A stretch of DNA of 64,000 nt from Flavobacterium sp. IMCC34852 (GCF_030643905.1 NZ_CP121446.1:620001-684000); one strand, 5' to 3'; positions 53,717 to 61,640 are shown, counted from the first letter of the stretch. Numbers and translations: made by a program. The notes: generated by a model not told the origin, from the letters alone.

Positions 53717-54067
53717 CTAAATATCTTTTTTAACCAACACATAAAAATCATGGTCCAAAACCATATACCCTTGATCGTAAACAAAATAATAAGTATTCCC
53801 CGTTTTGGTATGCATTAAATTGGTGATATAGTCAAAATCAAATCCCTTGCTCAATAGCTTAATTTTGGTCGTTTTTGTTTTTCCTTCCCCATTTAATTCC
53901 GAGAGAATGCGGTAATTTTTGCGCAACTTATTATTAGTATTGCGCATATAATTAGTAGTGTCTTTGTTGATTTTGTTGTTAAAGGAGTTGCGGCAACCAT
54001 CGCTACAGAACTTTTTGTCCTCACGACCAACAATTTTGTCGCCACATTCTAAACAAGCTTTGTCCAT
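53717..54067 (-). CDS. Zinc-ribbon protein of unknown function
   Basis: 116 residues from the ATG at 54067, which begins MDKACLECGDKIVGREDKKFC; zinc ligands are CLEC and CSDGC. The frame continues upstream to 54145 (adding a CIICNK segment), but that part overlaps a structured repeat element, so the shorter start is preferred. After the ribbon come a basic stretch (RNTNNKLRKNYRILSELNG) and a conserved-looking mixed domain. I recall similar small Flavobacterium proteins but no known function. Confidence 0.75.
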   Translation of the reverse strand: MDKACLECGDKIVGREDKKFCSDGCRNSFNNKINKDTTNYMRNTNNKLRKNYRILSELNGEGKTKTTKIKLLSKGFDFDYITNLMHTKTGNTYYFVYDQGYMVLDHDFYVLVKKDI

Positions 54068-54441
54068 ACTGTTCTTATTACAAATTATACATTTTCCTAA
54101 AAGCAGTTGAAAATTCGGAGCAGAAAGTTTGGGCGTTCTTGGCATCCATGTTCCTGCTTTCCGTTCTATCTTTTATGCCTGACAGGCATAAAAGGATGCC
54201 ACTGCAATCAGGGCTATCCCGAAACTCTGGGAAAGATTTTTTTGTTCTGGACGCTTAAATTTCAATCAAATATAAGAAAAGTTTTCTATTTACAAACGGG
54301 TACAAATAATTACAACCGAAAGTAAACGGTAAGAAACCGACTATTATTTTTTAATTTCCACAACTTTGCTTTGTCGAAAACCAGGAAGGTCAGCCGACAG
54401 AGTTACACATTAATAACAATAACATTTTAATTTTAAACGCC
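54068..54441. other. 374-base gene-free stretch between the zinc-ribbon gene and ssb
   Basis: If the zinc-ribbon gene starts at 54067, this stretch holds the Flavo-1-like element at 54127-54232 and then AT-rich sequence up to ssb. The only further signals are a CAACTTTG -7-like word near 54360-54367 and TAACATTTTAATTTTAA just before the ssb ATG. No convincing coding frame is present. Confidence 0.55.
54127..54232 (-). ncRNA. Flavo-1-like structured RNA element, copy B
   Basis: Read on the minus strand: a hairpin TTCCCAGAG/TTTCGGGA, then TAGCCCTGATTGCAGTGGCATC, a 12-bp hairpin CTTTTATGCCTG-T-CAGGCATAAAAG, then ATAGAACGGAAAGCAGGAAC. These blocks keep the order and key words of copy A (TAGCCC, GATTGC, ATCCT, AACG, AAAGC, GGAA). 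It is upstream of the zinc-ribbon gene on the same strand. Expression is not shown by sequence. Confidence 0.55.
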
Positions 54442-54774
54442 ATGAATGCCATGAAAAACAGAGTACAATTAATCGGACACGTTGGCCAAGAGCCGGAAGT
54501 AAAAGCCTTTGACGGAGGGAAAAAAGTAGCCAATATCACCATCGCTACTAACGATTATTACACCAACGATAAAGGTGAAAAAGTTGAAAATACCGAATGG
54601 CACAAAGTTGTTGCTTGGGGAAAAACGGCAGAAATCATTGAAAAGTATGTCACCAAAGGCAAAGAGATTGCCATAGATGGTAAATTAACCCACAGAAGTT
54701 ACGACGATAAAGACGGTACTAAACGTTACGTGACTGAAGTGGTTGTCAATGACATTTTGTTGTTAGGTAAATAA
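54442..54774 (+). CDS. ssb: Single-stranded DNA-binding protein (short form)
   Basis: 110 residues: only the OB-fold DNA-binding domain (NRVQLIGHVGQEPEVKAF, NTEWHKVVAWGKTAEIIEKYV, KGKEIAIDGKLTHRSYDDKDG). The acidic C-terminal tail that recruits partner proteins in standard SSB is missing, so it may be a second, specialised SSB rather than the replication one. It starts at the ATG at 54442; another ATG three codons on is possible. It is followed by the HRDC-domain gene at an 82-base distance. Confidence 0.92.
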   Translation: MNAMKNRVQLIGHVGQEPEVKAFDGGKKVANITIATNDYYTNDKGEKVENTEWHKVVAWGKTAEIIEKYVTKGKEIAIDGKLTHRSYDDKDGTKRYVTEVVVNDILLLGK

Positions 54775-54856
54775 AATGCATTCCCGAAGAATTCCCCGTT
54801 TCGTTTTTGTGAATGGGGAATTTTAAAGGGTTTTTAAGCCAACTAAAAAAACAGTA

Positions 54857-55297
54857 ATGAACATCAAAGTGTTTAACATACGATTGGCCAAAGAATTCTT
54901 TCAAGAAGATCAAGCCAAGATGAATGCGTTTTTAGACAGTGTTGAGGTTAAACTAGCCTCGGCCAATTTTGTCACTACCGGTTCGGTTGACTTTTGGTCG
55001 GCAACAGTGTTTTATTTGCCCAAGAAAGTTAAAAGTACAAAACCGGATAAGCCAACTTTAGCGGGAGAACTTTCCTCTAAGGAAAATGAAATTTTTAACG
55101 CTTTGCGTGTCTGGCGAAACGATTTGGCCCAAAAGTTAGATAGGCCTTCGTATACTATTTGTCATAATTCACATTTGATTGCGGTGGCTAAATCTAATCC
55201 GCAGACTTTGGAAGATTTGGAAGGCGTTTCCGGTTTTGGTAAAATAAGAGCAGAGAAATACGGAGAAGATATTTTGGCAGTATTGAATGCCCTATAG
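54857..55297 (+). CDS. HRDC-domain protein
   Basis: 146 residues. The C-terminal 75 residues are an HRDC domain (ALRVWRNDLAQKLDRPSYTICHNSHLIAVAKSNPQTLEDLEGVSGFGKIRAEKYG), the DNA-binding module found at the ends of RecQ and RNase D. The N-terminal 70 residues (IKVFNIRLAKEFFQEDQAKMNAFLDSVEV) lack helicase or nuclease motifs. A free-standing HRDC protein next to ssb suggests a role with nucleic acids. A terminator follows. Confidence 0.85.
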   Translation: MNIKVFNIRLAKEFFQEDQAKMNAFLDSVEVKLASANFVTTGSVDFWSATVFYLPKKVKSTKPDKPTLAGELSSKENEIFNALRVWRNDLAQKLDRPSYTICHNSHLIAVAKSNPQTLEDLEGVSGFGKIRAEKYGEDILAVLNAL

Positions 55298-55320
55298 AGA
55301 ATCGAAATGTTAGGTTAACC

Positions 55321-55349
55321 AAACGGCAAAGGTTATACTTTTGCCGTTT
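55321..55349 (+). terminator. Terminator of the HRDC gene
   Basis: A perfect 10-bp stem AAACGGCAAA/TTTGCCGTTT with a 9-base loop and following T-run, 23 bases past the stop. Confidence 0.88.
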
Positions 55350-55401
55350 TTTATTTTGAATTTCGTAATATATTAACTCAATAAATAGAAAGTTGTTAAC
55401 A

Positions 55402-55415
55402 CGAAAACGTTTTCG
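55402..55415. promoter_or_regulatory. 14-base perfect palindrome CGAAAACGTTTTCG
   Basis: A perfect inverted repeat of the form typical of LacI-family operators (GAAAACGTTTTC core), 20 bases upstream of the TTG of the promoter candidate at 55436-55469 (TTG, 23 bases, TACATTTA) for the small secreted protein gene. No LacI-type regulator is encoded nearby. Confidence 0.45.
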
Positions 55416-55435
55416 GTGACGATTTAAAAATAAGA

Positions 55436-55469
55436 TTGTACTATTTCCCCATTAATTTAACTACATTTA
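55436..55469 (+). promoter_or_regulatory. Predicted promoter of the small secreted protein gene
   Basis: TTG at 55436-55438, then 23 bases, then TACATTTA (one mismatch to TAnnTTTG). The ATG at 55500 is 30 bases beyond. Confidence 0.4.
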
Positions 55470-55499
55470 TTTCGGTTAATCTGTCAAATAAACCTAGAA

Positions 55500-55928
55500 A
55501 TGAACAAATTAAAATTAATATTGATTTTAATACCGTCTTTATTTGCGGTCAATTTTGGTTTTAGCCAAGTTGGAATTAACACAACAACGCCATTAAGCAC
55601 TTTAGATATAAATGGTAATTTATCGGTTAAAACCGTTACGCTTACCGGAAGCGGTTCGGCAACATTAATCAATGACGGCGTTTATATTTCTATAGTGCCG
55701 CAAGCCACTGATCAAGAATTCAGATTGCCTAGCCCGATTAGTTTTCCCGGTAGAATTTACATCATCAGAAACATACAAAATAGTATTACAGCCAAACTTA
55801 CAACTACAGCAGGCTTGTTGTTTCCGAAAGGGTCTACTACCGGAAGCACCCAAATATATATGTATGAAGGAAACAGAAGAAGTGTCATTGTAGTCAGTGA
55901 TGGTTCGAATTGGACCTACTTTGACTAA
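55500..55928 (+). CDS. Small secreted protein with VGINTTTP motif
   Basis: 142 residues. A signal peptide ends at GFSQ and is followed by VGINTTTPLSTLDINGN, the phrase that begins a large group of exported or tail-fibre-like Flavobacterium proteins. The rest is beta-strand rich and polar, ending NWTYFD. No enzyme motif and no T9SS tail. Probably a surface or matrix protein; function unknown. It is preceded by a palindrome and followed by a terminator that is better paired on the opposite strand. Confidence 0.72.
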   Translation: MNKLKLILILIPSLFAVNFGFSQVGINTTTPLSTLDINGNLSVKTVTLTGSGSATLINDGVYISIVPQATDQEFRLPSPISFPGRIYIIRNIQNSITAKLTTTAGLLFPKGSTTGSTQIYMYEGNRRSVIVVSDGSNWTYFD

Positions 55929-55930
55929 AC

Positions 55931-55959
55931 AAAAAAGCCCTCAATGTTGAAGGCTTTTT
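55931..55959 (-). terminator. Terminator serving the Cys-rich/ferritin transcript
   Basis: AAAAAGCC, C/U, TCAA pairs with TTGA, A/G, GGCTTTTT around a 2-base turn. The variable position is U-G on the minus strand and C-A on the plus strand, so the hairpin is better paired on the minus strand. It also lies just past the stop of the small secreted protein on the plus strand. Confidence 0.7.
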
Positions 55960-56141
55960 AGTTTATTCAGTTTTTTAAACAAATCAAACATCGGACATTT
56001 TTTACATCGTTTGTCCTCTGATTTTTTGTATTTTTCACAACACTCCGACTTACAATTTTCGGCAAGTTTATGTGTTTTAAGGAGCAGTTTTTTATGCTTT
56101 TTTTCCTTGTCTTTGGTCTTATTTTTTTCTTTCTTACTCAC
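55941..56141 (-). CDS. Small Lys/Cys-rich protein downstream of ferritin
   Basis: 66 residues, possibly starting at GTG (56141). Five cysteines at 30, 34, 35, 46 and 49 form CxxxCC-x10-CxxC, with a KCPMFDLF tail and about 20 lysines in the N-terminal half. The layout suggests a small metal-binding or nucleic-acid-binding protein. The TGA stop lies inside a terminator hairpin, as often seen for real gene ends in this window. No family was recognised. Its place 37 bases after ferritin on the same strand suggests co-transcription. Confidence 0.55.
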   Translation of the reverse strand: MSKKEKNKTKDKEKKHKKLLLKTHKLAENCKSECCEKYKKSEDKRCKKCPMFDLFKKLNKLKSLQH

Positions 56142-56178
56142 CCTGGCAGCATTTACAATAAGTACGTGTCAAACCTAT

Positions 56179-56700
56179 TTATGGTTTGGTGTTCAATGAA
56201 ACTGAGCTGGTAACCACCAATTGCTGAATGTCACGGTCAAACAAATACAAACCACCACGGTCTTCTCCAATCAAATTGATTTTGTCTAAGATAGTCTTAG
56301 CCTGCGCTTCTTCTTCTATTTGTTCGGCTACATACCATTGCAAGAAATTGTGGGTAGCATAATCTTTTTCACCCAATGTTATATGAACCAATTCGTTGAT
56401 AGAATTAGACACAAACAATTCATGTTGGTACAATTCTTCAAACATTTCTTTGAAGGTTCCGAATTTTGTTTTTGGCGCTTTTAGTTCGGTGATTTCGGCA
56501 TGCGAACCTCTTTCGTTAACGTATTTAACGAGTTTTAACATGTGTTGGCGTTCCTCATCCGATTGGGCAAACATGAATTGCGCTACACCTTCCAACCCTT
56601 GTACTTCTGCCCAACAAGCCATTGATAAATAAATTTGAGAAGACTCCGCTTCAATGCGAATTTGATTGTTTAAAGCTTTTTCGATATTTGATTGTAACAT
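56179..56700 (-). CDS. ftnA: Non-heme ferritin
   Basis: 173 residues, a four-helix ferritin. Ferroxidase ligands are in RIEAESSQIYLSMACWAEVQG and SDEERQHMLKLVKYV, with the later YVAEQIEEEAQAKTILDKI. It oxidises and stores iron in a 24-mer shell. It has its own promoter candidate inside the end of the upstream chloramphenicol acetyltransferase gene. It is followed by the small Cys-rich gene. Confidence 0.95.
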   Translation of the reverse strand: MLQSNIEKALNNQIRIEAESSQIYLSMACWAEVQGLEGVAQFMFAQSDEERQHMLKLVKYVNERGSHAEITELKAPKTKFGTFKEMFEELYQHELFVSNSINELVHITLGEKDYATHNFLQWYVAEQIEEEAQAKTILDKINLIGEDRGGLYLFDRDIQQLVVTSSVSLNTKP

Positions 56701-56716
56701 AAATTTCTTTTTTTAG

Positions 56717-56744
56717 TAAAGTTAAAAAATTATTCGTTTAACAA
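56717..56744 (-). promoter_or_regulatory. Predicted ferritin promoter
   Basis: Minus-strand TTG (56744-56742), 17 bases, then TAACTTTA (56724-56717; one mismatch to TAnnTTTG), 16 bases before the ferritin ATG. The TTG lies within the last codons of the acetyltransferase gene, so ferritin can be read independently of the metG transcript. Confidence 0.55.
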
Positions 56745-57353
56745 CTCTTGCAGTAAAGTTAAAAATTGGCTAACATGATAGCCGTCAACCAATCCGTGAT
56801 GTACATGAACTGAAATGGCCATGGTTTTTTTACCGTTTTCTTCAACCATTTTGCCATAAGATATTTTCGGACAACTATCCGGCCAGCTAAAACTTCTTGC
56901 ATGCGAATAAGACGAAAAATCTACCCATGGTACTGCTGAAAAATGAATCAAATTGATTTCGAAATCTCGAGTAATTAACCCGGAAGTATTTTGTATTCGA
57001 GCAATTTCTTTTCGTGTGATTTCAGCAAAGACAGCCAAATCTTGGTCGTATTCCATCAAAGAAAAACCAAAAGTTTTGTCCTCACGTAAAATAGTAGCCG
57101 AGGCGTCAATTTGGTCAAAAACATACACTTCATCATCAATTATTCGGTAACGAAAATTCTCCACGGCATTGACTGCCGTTAAGGTTTTGTGTAAATAATA
57201 AGTAAAAAATGAAACGCCCAATTCTTTCGATTTTGCATAAGCTTTGCTACAATCTACTCGGGCAGTAATACCAAAAAACGGCTCTTCCATTTGCTTGAAA
57301 AACAGGAAATGTTCCTTTCTGTTCCAAGTGTCCAAATCTAATTTATGCTTCAC
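56730..57353 (-). CDS. Chloramphenicol acetyltransferase-like protein (CAT family)
   Basis: 207 residues with the catalytic motif VHVHHGLVDGYHV (His and Asp of HHxxxDG) and the N-terminal signature DLDTWNRKEHFLFF of classic CAT trimers. The middle segment NLIHFSAVPWVDFSSYSHAR also fits. It would transfer acetyl from acetyl-CoA to chloramphenicol or a related alcohol. It is co-directional with the HAD and metG genes (4-base gap) and does not look like a recent acquisition. Chromosomal CAT-like genes are common in Flavobacteria; whether it gives resistance is not shown here. Confidence 0.88.
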   Translation of the reverse strand: MKHKLDLDTWNRKEHFLFFKQMEEPFFGITARVDCSKAYAKSKELGVSFFTYYLHKTLTAVNAVENFRYRIIDDEVYVFDQIDASATILREDKTFGFSLMEYDQDLAVFAEITRKEIARIQNTSGLITRDFEINLIHFSAVPWVDFSSYSHARSFSWPDSCPKISYGKMVEENGKKTMAISVHVHHGLVDGYHVSQFLTLLQELLNE

Positions 57354-57357
57354 TTTT

Positions 57358-58044
57358 TTATAGTAAAATAGGTAAAACTTCGGTGATTTTTTCCAAAGCT
57401 TTGAAGTTAGGATGTTCTACTTTGTGACTGATTTTTTCGTGCTCCCAAGTCGTATGAAAAGGAATATGTACCGCATGACCACCAATGTTCAACACCGGTA
57501 ATACATCGGATTTTAAAGAATTGCCAATCATAAAAAATTCTTCCGCTTTGATTTCCAAACGCTTCAGCAAATCTTCATAATCTTTTTCTTTTTTGTCCGA
57601 CATCACTTCAATATGGTGAAAATAATGGCCTAAACCCGAATTGTGCAGTTTTCTGCGTTGGTCCAATAAATCGCCTTTAGTGGCCACAACTAATTTGTAT
57701 TTTCCGTTCAATGCTGCTAAAGTTTCTTCTACACCATCTAATAATTCGATGGGTTTTTGAAGCAGTTCTTTGCCGTATTCAGTAATCTTTTCAATGGTTT
57801 CAATGGAAATGGTGTTGTTCGAAATTTTCATTGCTGCTTCTATCATCGAAAGAATATAACCTTTGATTCCGTACCCGTATAATTCTAAATTGGCAATCTC
57901 GGTTTTAAACAATTCCTGCGACAAACCTTGATGCGACAAATAATCGCTCATCAAAGCACAAAACTTTTCTTCCGTTTCCTGAAAATAAGGTTCGTTGACA
58001 AACAAAGTGTCATCGGCATCGAAAGCGATTACTTTTAAGTTCAT
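57358..58044 (-). CDS. HAD-superfamily hydrolase
   Basis: 228 residues. HAD motif I is VIAFDADDTLFVNE, motif II is in KLVVATKGDLLDQ, and motif III/IV are in KKEKDYEDLLKRLEIKAEEFFMIGNSLKSD. The cap is a small helical insert near residues 20-90. It is a phosphatase of unknown substrate. It follows metG by 10 bases and precedes the acetyltransferase by 4 bases. Confidence 0.9.
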   Translation of the reverse strand: MNLKVIAFDADDTLFVNEPYFQETEEKFCALMSDYLSHQGLSQELFKTEIANLELYGYGIKGYILSMIEAAMKISNNTISIETIEKITEYGKELLQKPIELLDGVEETLAALNGKYKLVVATKGDLLDQRRKLHNSGLGHYFHHIEVMSDKKEKDYEDLLKRLEIKAEEFFMIGNSLKSDVLPVLNIGGHAVHIPFHTTWEHEKISHKVEHPNFKALEKITEVLPILL

Positions 58045-58054
58045 TGTTTTTAAT

Positions 58055-60112
58055 TTAACTAATCAAAGCACCATTATCCACACCTTCCGCATCCGGGTTG
58101 ACAAAAACCAGTTGGCCTTCTTTGTTGTTGGTCATCAAAATCATACCCTGACTTTCCACACCGCGCAAAGCTCTTGGCGCCAAATTCACTAAAACGGTAA
58201 CGCGTTTTCCAACGACTTCTTCCGGTGAAAAATGCTCGGCAATTCCGGAAACAATCGTACGAACGTCAATGCCGGTATCAACTTTTAATACCAATAATTT
58301 ATTGGCTTTCGGCATTTTTTCCGCTTCCAATATCGTTCCGACACGCAAATCTAATTTGGAGAAATCTTCAAAGGTTGACGTTGGTTTTTGTGGTTCAGTT
58401 ACTTGGTTTTCCATGACATTGGCTTTTTTAGTGGCTTCAAGTTTGTCTATTTGTTTTTGGATTTCGGCATCTTCAATTTGGGCAAAAAGTATTTCGGCTT
58501 CGCCAATTTGGTGACCGGCCACAATTAATTCAGAGGTTTCGGTAACCGAATTCCAACTTAGGTTATCCAATTTTAAAATCTTCGAAAGTTTAGCGGAAGT
58601 AAACGGTAAAAAAGGTTCGGCCAAAACCTGTAAAGCGGCCGCAATTTGCAACGCCACATACATTTGCGTCTGAACTCTTTCCGGATTGGTTTTCACCATT
58701 TTCCAAGGTTCTTCATCGGCTAAATATTTGTTTCCGAGTCGCGCTACATTCATCAATTCGCCTTGCGCTTCTCTGAAACGGTAACGCTCAATCGAACTCG
58801 AAATCACCGCAGGATAGGCTTTTAATTCGGCTAAAGTTTGTTCGTCTACTTCGCTGAATTCATTTGGTGACGGAACAACACCGTTGTAATATTTATTGGT
58901 CAACACGACTACACGATTGATGAAGTTGCCAAAAATCGCCGCTAGTTCGTTGTTATTCCTCGCCTGAAAATCTTTCCAAGTAAAGTCGTTGTCTTTGGTT
59001 TCCGGAGCATTCGCGGTTAAAGCATAACGCAAAACATCTTGCTTTTCAGGGAAATCGATTAGGTATTCGTGCAACCAAACGGCCCAGTTTTTAGAAGTCG
59101 ATAGTTTATTTCCTTCCAAATTTAAAAACTCATTGGCAGGAACATTATCGGGTAAAATAAAACTGCCTTCCGCTTTCAACATGGCAGGGAAAATGATACA
59201 GTGGAAAACTATATTGTCTTTCCCGATGAAATGAACCAATTTGGTATCTTCTGTCTTCCAGTAATCTTCCCAGTTTTTACCTTCGCGAGCGGCCCATTCT
59301 TTAGTAGAAGAAATGTAGCCAATCGGTGCGTCAAACCAAACGTATAATTTTTTGCCTTCAGCTCCTTCAACGGGAACATCGATTCCCCAATCTAGGTCAC
59401 GAGTTACCGCACGTGGTTTCAAACCATCGTCTAACCATGATTTTACTTGACCCAGTACGTTGGTTTTCCAGTCTTTGGCATGGTCTTCCAAAATCCATTT
59501 CTGTAAAAAATCCTGGTATCGATCCAAAGGTAAAAACCAGTGTTTGGTTGCTTTGATAATGGGCGTTTCTCCCGTGATGGTTGATTTTGGATTAATCAAA
59601 TCCGTCGCGTTTAAAGTAGAACCGCAACGTTCACATTGGTCGCCGTAAGCTTCCGGATTTTCGCATTTCGGACATGTTCCGGTAACGAAACGGTCGGCTA
59701 AAAACTGTTCGGCTTTGGCATCGTACAATTGTTCGGTTACTTCTTCAATAAAGTCGCCTTTGTCATATAACTTTCTAAAAAATTCAGAAGCGGTATCGTG
59801 GTGGATTTGGGAAGACGTTCTCGAATAGTTGTCGAAAGAAATACCGAAATCGATAAATGATTTTCGGATGATACCGTCATATTTGTCGATGACTTGTTGT
59901 GGTGTAATGCCTTCTTTTTTGGCTTTCATCGAAATGGCCACGCCGTGTTCATCGCTTCCGCAAATAAAAGCCACGTCTTTCCCTTGTAATCTTAAATAGC
60001 GCGCATAAATATCAGATGGTACATAAACTCCGGCCAAATGTCCGATGTGAATGGGACCATTAGTATAGGGCAAAGCTGCCGTAATGGTATATCTTTTTGG
60101 ATTTTCTAACAT
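58055..60112 (-). CDS. metG: Methionyl-tRNA synthetase
   Basis: 685 residues from the ATG at 60112, beginning [16 protein letters not shown] longer frame to 60133 would start inside the -7 box. The HIGH motif is in PIHIGHLAG, the zinc site is CPKC...CERCG, and the KMSKS loop reads KLSTSKN, a variant seen in this branch. The C-terminal 110 residues ([21 protein letters not shown]...) are the EMAP II-like tRNA-binding domain. It charges tRNA(Met). It leads the metG-HAD-CAT operon. Confidence 0.97.
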   Translation of the reverse strand: MLENPKRYTITAALPYTNGPIHIGHLAGVYVPSDIYARYLRLQGKDVAFICGSDEHGVAISMKAKKEGITPQQVIDKYDGIIRKSFIDFGISFDNYSRTSSQIHHDTASEFFRKLYDKGDFIEEVTEQLYDAKAEQFLADRFVTGTCPKCENPEAYGDQCERCGSTLNATDLINPKSTITGETPIIKATKHWFLPLDRYQDFLQKWILEDHAKDWKTNVLGQVKSWLDDGLKPRAVTRDLDWGIDVPVEGAEGKKLYVWFDAPIGYISSTKEWAAREGKNWEDYWKTEDTKLVHFIGKDNIVFHCIIFPAMLKAEGSFILPDNVPANEFLNLEGNKLSTSKNWAVWLHEYLIDFPEKQDVLRYALTANAPETKDNDFTWKDFQARNNNELAAIFGNFINRVVVLTNKYYNGVVPSPNEFSEVDEQTLAELKAYPAVISSSIERYRFREAQGELMNVARLGNKYLADEEPWKMVKTNPERVQTQMYVALQIAAALQVLAEPFLPFTSAKLSKILKLDNLSWNSVTETSELIVAGHQIGEAEILFAQIEDAEIQKQIDKLEATKKANVMENQVTEPQKPTSTFEDFSKLDLRVGTILEAEKMPKANKLLVLKVDTGIDVRTIVSGIAEHFSPEEVVGKRVTVLVNLAPRALRGVESQGMILMTNNKEGQLVFVNPDAEGVDNGALIS

Positions 60113-60130
60113 ATTCAGATAAATAGAGTG

Positions 60131-60138
60131 CAAAAATA
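60131..60138 (-). promoter_or_regulatory. Predicted -7 box of metG
   Basis: Minus-strand TATTTTTG (60138-60131), 18 bases before the ATG at 60112. It supports that start. A TACATTTG box for the divergent S66 gene is at 60181-60188. Confidence 0.45.
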
Positions 60139-60218
60139 ACTTTTTAGCCCCGAAATCCCGAATTAATTTTGGGATTTGTTTACATTTGGTACAGCCAATT
60201 TACAATCATTTTTGATTC

Positions 60219-61175
60219 ATGCGAATCCTTTTAATCTTTGTTTCACTAATTACTTTTTCTTCTTACGCCCAAAAAAAGATGATTACACCTCCGTATTTGC
60301 AAAAAGGCGACACTGTTGCCATTGTTTCCACCGCTCGAAAAAATATAGACGACAATTTAAAACCTACCATCGATATGCTCGAAGGTTGGGGTTTGAAAGT
60401 CAAAATAGGCAATACTATCGGTTTAGATTATTACCAATTGGCCGGAACAGATGACCAGCGTGCAGCTGATTTTCAGGAGCAAATGGACAATCCGAATATC
60501 AAAGCGATTTGGTGTGTTCGCGGCGGTTACGGTACCGTAAAGATTATTGATAAACTCGATTTTACTCAATTCAAAAAAAACCCGAAATGGATAATCGGTT
60601 TTAGCGATGTAACCGTTTTGCACAGTCATTTGAATCGAATGGGTTTTGAGTCTTTACATGCGATTATGCCGGTCAGCGTAGCAAGAGCCACTGATGAAGC
60701 GAAAAATTCACTTTGCACCGCATTGTTTGGCGAAAAATTGCAATACACTTTAGATTGTGATGCTTTAAATCATATTGGCAAAGCCAAAGGCGAATTGGTA
60801 GGCGGAAACCTTTCGATTTTATACAGTTTGTTGGGTTCAGAATCCGCGATTGATTGTAATGATAAAATACTTTTTATTGAAGATTTAGACGAATATTTAT
60901 ACCATATAGACCGCATGATGATGAACCTAAAACGCAACGGTTGTTTGAGTAGTTTGAAAGGGATTATTGTAGGTGGGATGACTGAGATGAAAGACAACGA
61001 AATTCCATGGGGAAGAAATGCATTGGAAATTATTGAAGACACGACTAAAGGATTAAATATTCCTATCATTTATAATTTTCCGGCCGGGCATATCAGAGAC
61101 AATCGCGCTTTGATTTTCGGCAGACAAATTTCGATGGAAGTAACGGCAGAAAAGAGCAAAGTGGTTTTTGAATAG
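60219..61175 (+). CDS. LD-carboxypeptidase, peptidase family S66
   Basis: 318 residues with a signal peptide (MRILLIFVSLITFSSYAQ). The Ser-Glu-His triad of S66 is Ser in WIIGFSDVTVLHSHL, Glu in LFIEDLDEYLYHIDRM and His in FPAGHIRDN. CVRGGYGTVKIIDKLD is the family's conserved loop. It trims the last D-alanine from peptidoglycan tetrapeptides during recycling. A signal peptide in an S66 enzyme suggests it works in the periplasm. Its TAG stop opens the repeat spacer to yraN. Confidence 0.93.
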   Translation: MRILLIFVSLITFSSYAQKKMITPPYLQKGDTVAIVSTARKNIDDNLKPTIDMLEGWGLKVKIGNTIGLDYYQLAGTDDQRAADFQEQMDNPNIKAIWCVRGGYGTVKIIDKLDFTQFKKNPKWIIGFSDVTVLHSHLNRMGFESLHAIMPVSVARATDEAKNSLCTALFGEKLQYTLDCDALNHIGKAKGELVGGNLSILYSLLGSESAIDCNDKILFIEDLDEYLYHIDRMMMNLKRNGCLSSLKGIIVGGMTEMKDNEIPWGRNALEIIEDTTKGLNIPIIYNFPAGHIRDNRALIFGRQISMEVTAEKSKVVFE

Positions 61176-61272
61176 ACATTTTAGACTACTTAGAAGGTTA
61201 GATTTTTAGATAAAATCGAAGTCTAACTTACTAAAAATCTAACACACGAGCGTCAGCGAACTGGCGCAGCAA
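61173..61272. repeat. Repeat spacer between the S66 and yraN genes, word TTAGA-
   Basis: Beginning in the TAG stop, the spacer is made of short TTAGAC, TTAGAAG and TTAGATT words. It contains an exact 13-bp inverted repeat GTTAGATTTTTAG/CTAAAAATCTAAC (61197-61209 and 61231-61243) and a second hairpin GCGTCAG-CGAA-CTGGCGC (61250-61267). It ends 8 bases before the yraN ATG. Confidence 0.65.
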
Positions 61273-61280
61273 TCTAAAAA

Positions 61281-61640
61281 ATGGCAAAGCACAACGAACT
61301 TGGCAAATTAGGTGAAGAATTAGCTGTAGATTTTCTGCAAAAGAACGGCTATACTGTTTTGGAAACCAATTGGACTTTTCAAAAAGCCGAAATTGACATC
61401 ATTGCCCAAAAAGAGAACATCTTAGCAGTTGTTGAAGTTAAAACGCGTTCCAGTATTGAGTTTGGTTTGCCGCAAGATTTTGTAAAGCCCAAGAAAATCC
61501 AATTGTTAGTTAAAGCCGTAAATGAATATGTGGTTTCGAATGATTTAGATATTGAGGTTCGATTTGACATTGTCGCCATACATAAACAAGAAAATAATTA
61601 TAAAATTGAGCACATAGAAGATGCTTTTTATTATTTTTAA
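61281..61640 (+). CDS. YraN family (UPF0102) protein, predicted endonuclease
   Basis: 119 residues with the restriction-endonuclease-like core: GEELAVDFLQKNGYTVLETNW, then EIDIIAQKENILAVVEVKTRS. The Glu, Asp and Glu-x-Lys residues of the PD-(D/E)xK site are present. The family is widespread and linked to recombination and DNA uptake by context, but its exact task is unclear. It starts just after a repeat spacer. Confidence 0.9.
   Translation: MAKHNELGKLGEELAVDFLQKNGYTVLETNWTFQKAEIDIIAQKENILAVVEVKTRSSIEFGLPQDFVKPKKIQLLVKAVNEYVVSNDLDIEVRFDIVAIHKQENNYKIEHIEDAFYYF

Noticed and set aside
54070..54145. Longer start for the zinc-ribbon gene, adding a CIICNK segment
   Set aside because: The added part overlaps the Flavo-1-like element; the ATG at 54067 begins the recognisable ribbon. 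Kept as an alternative only.
55500..55928. Prophage tail-fibre gene
   Set aside because: The VGINTTTP phrase is shared with exported host proteins, a signal peptide is present and no other phage gene lies nearby.
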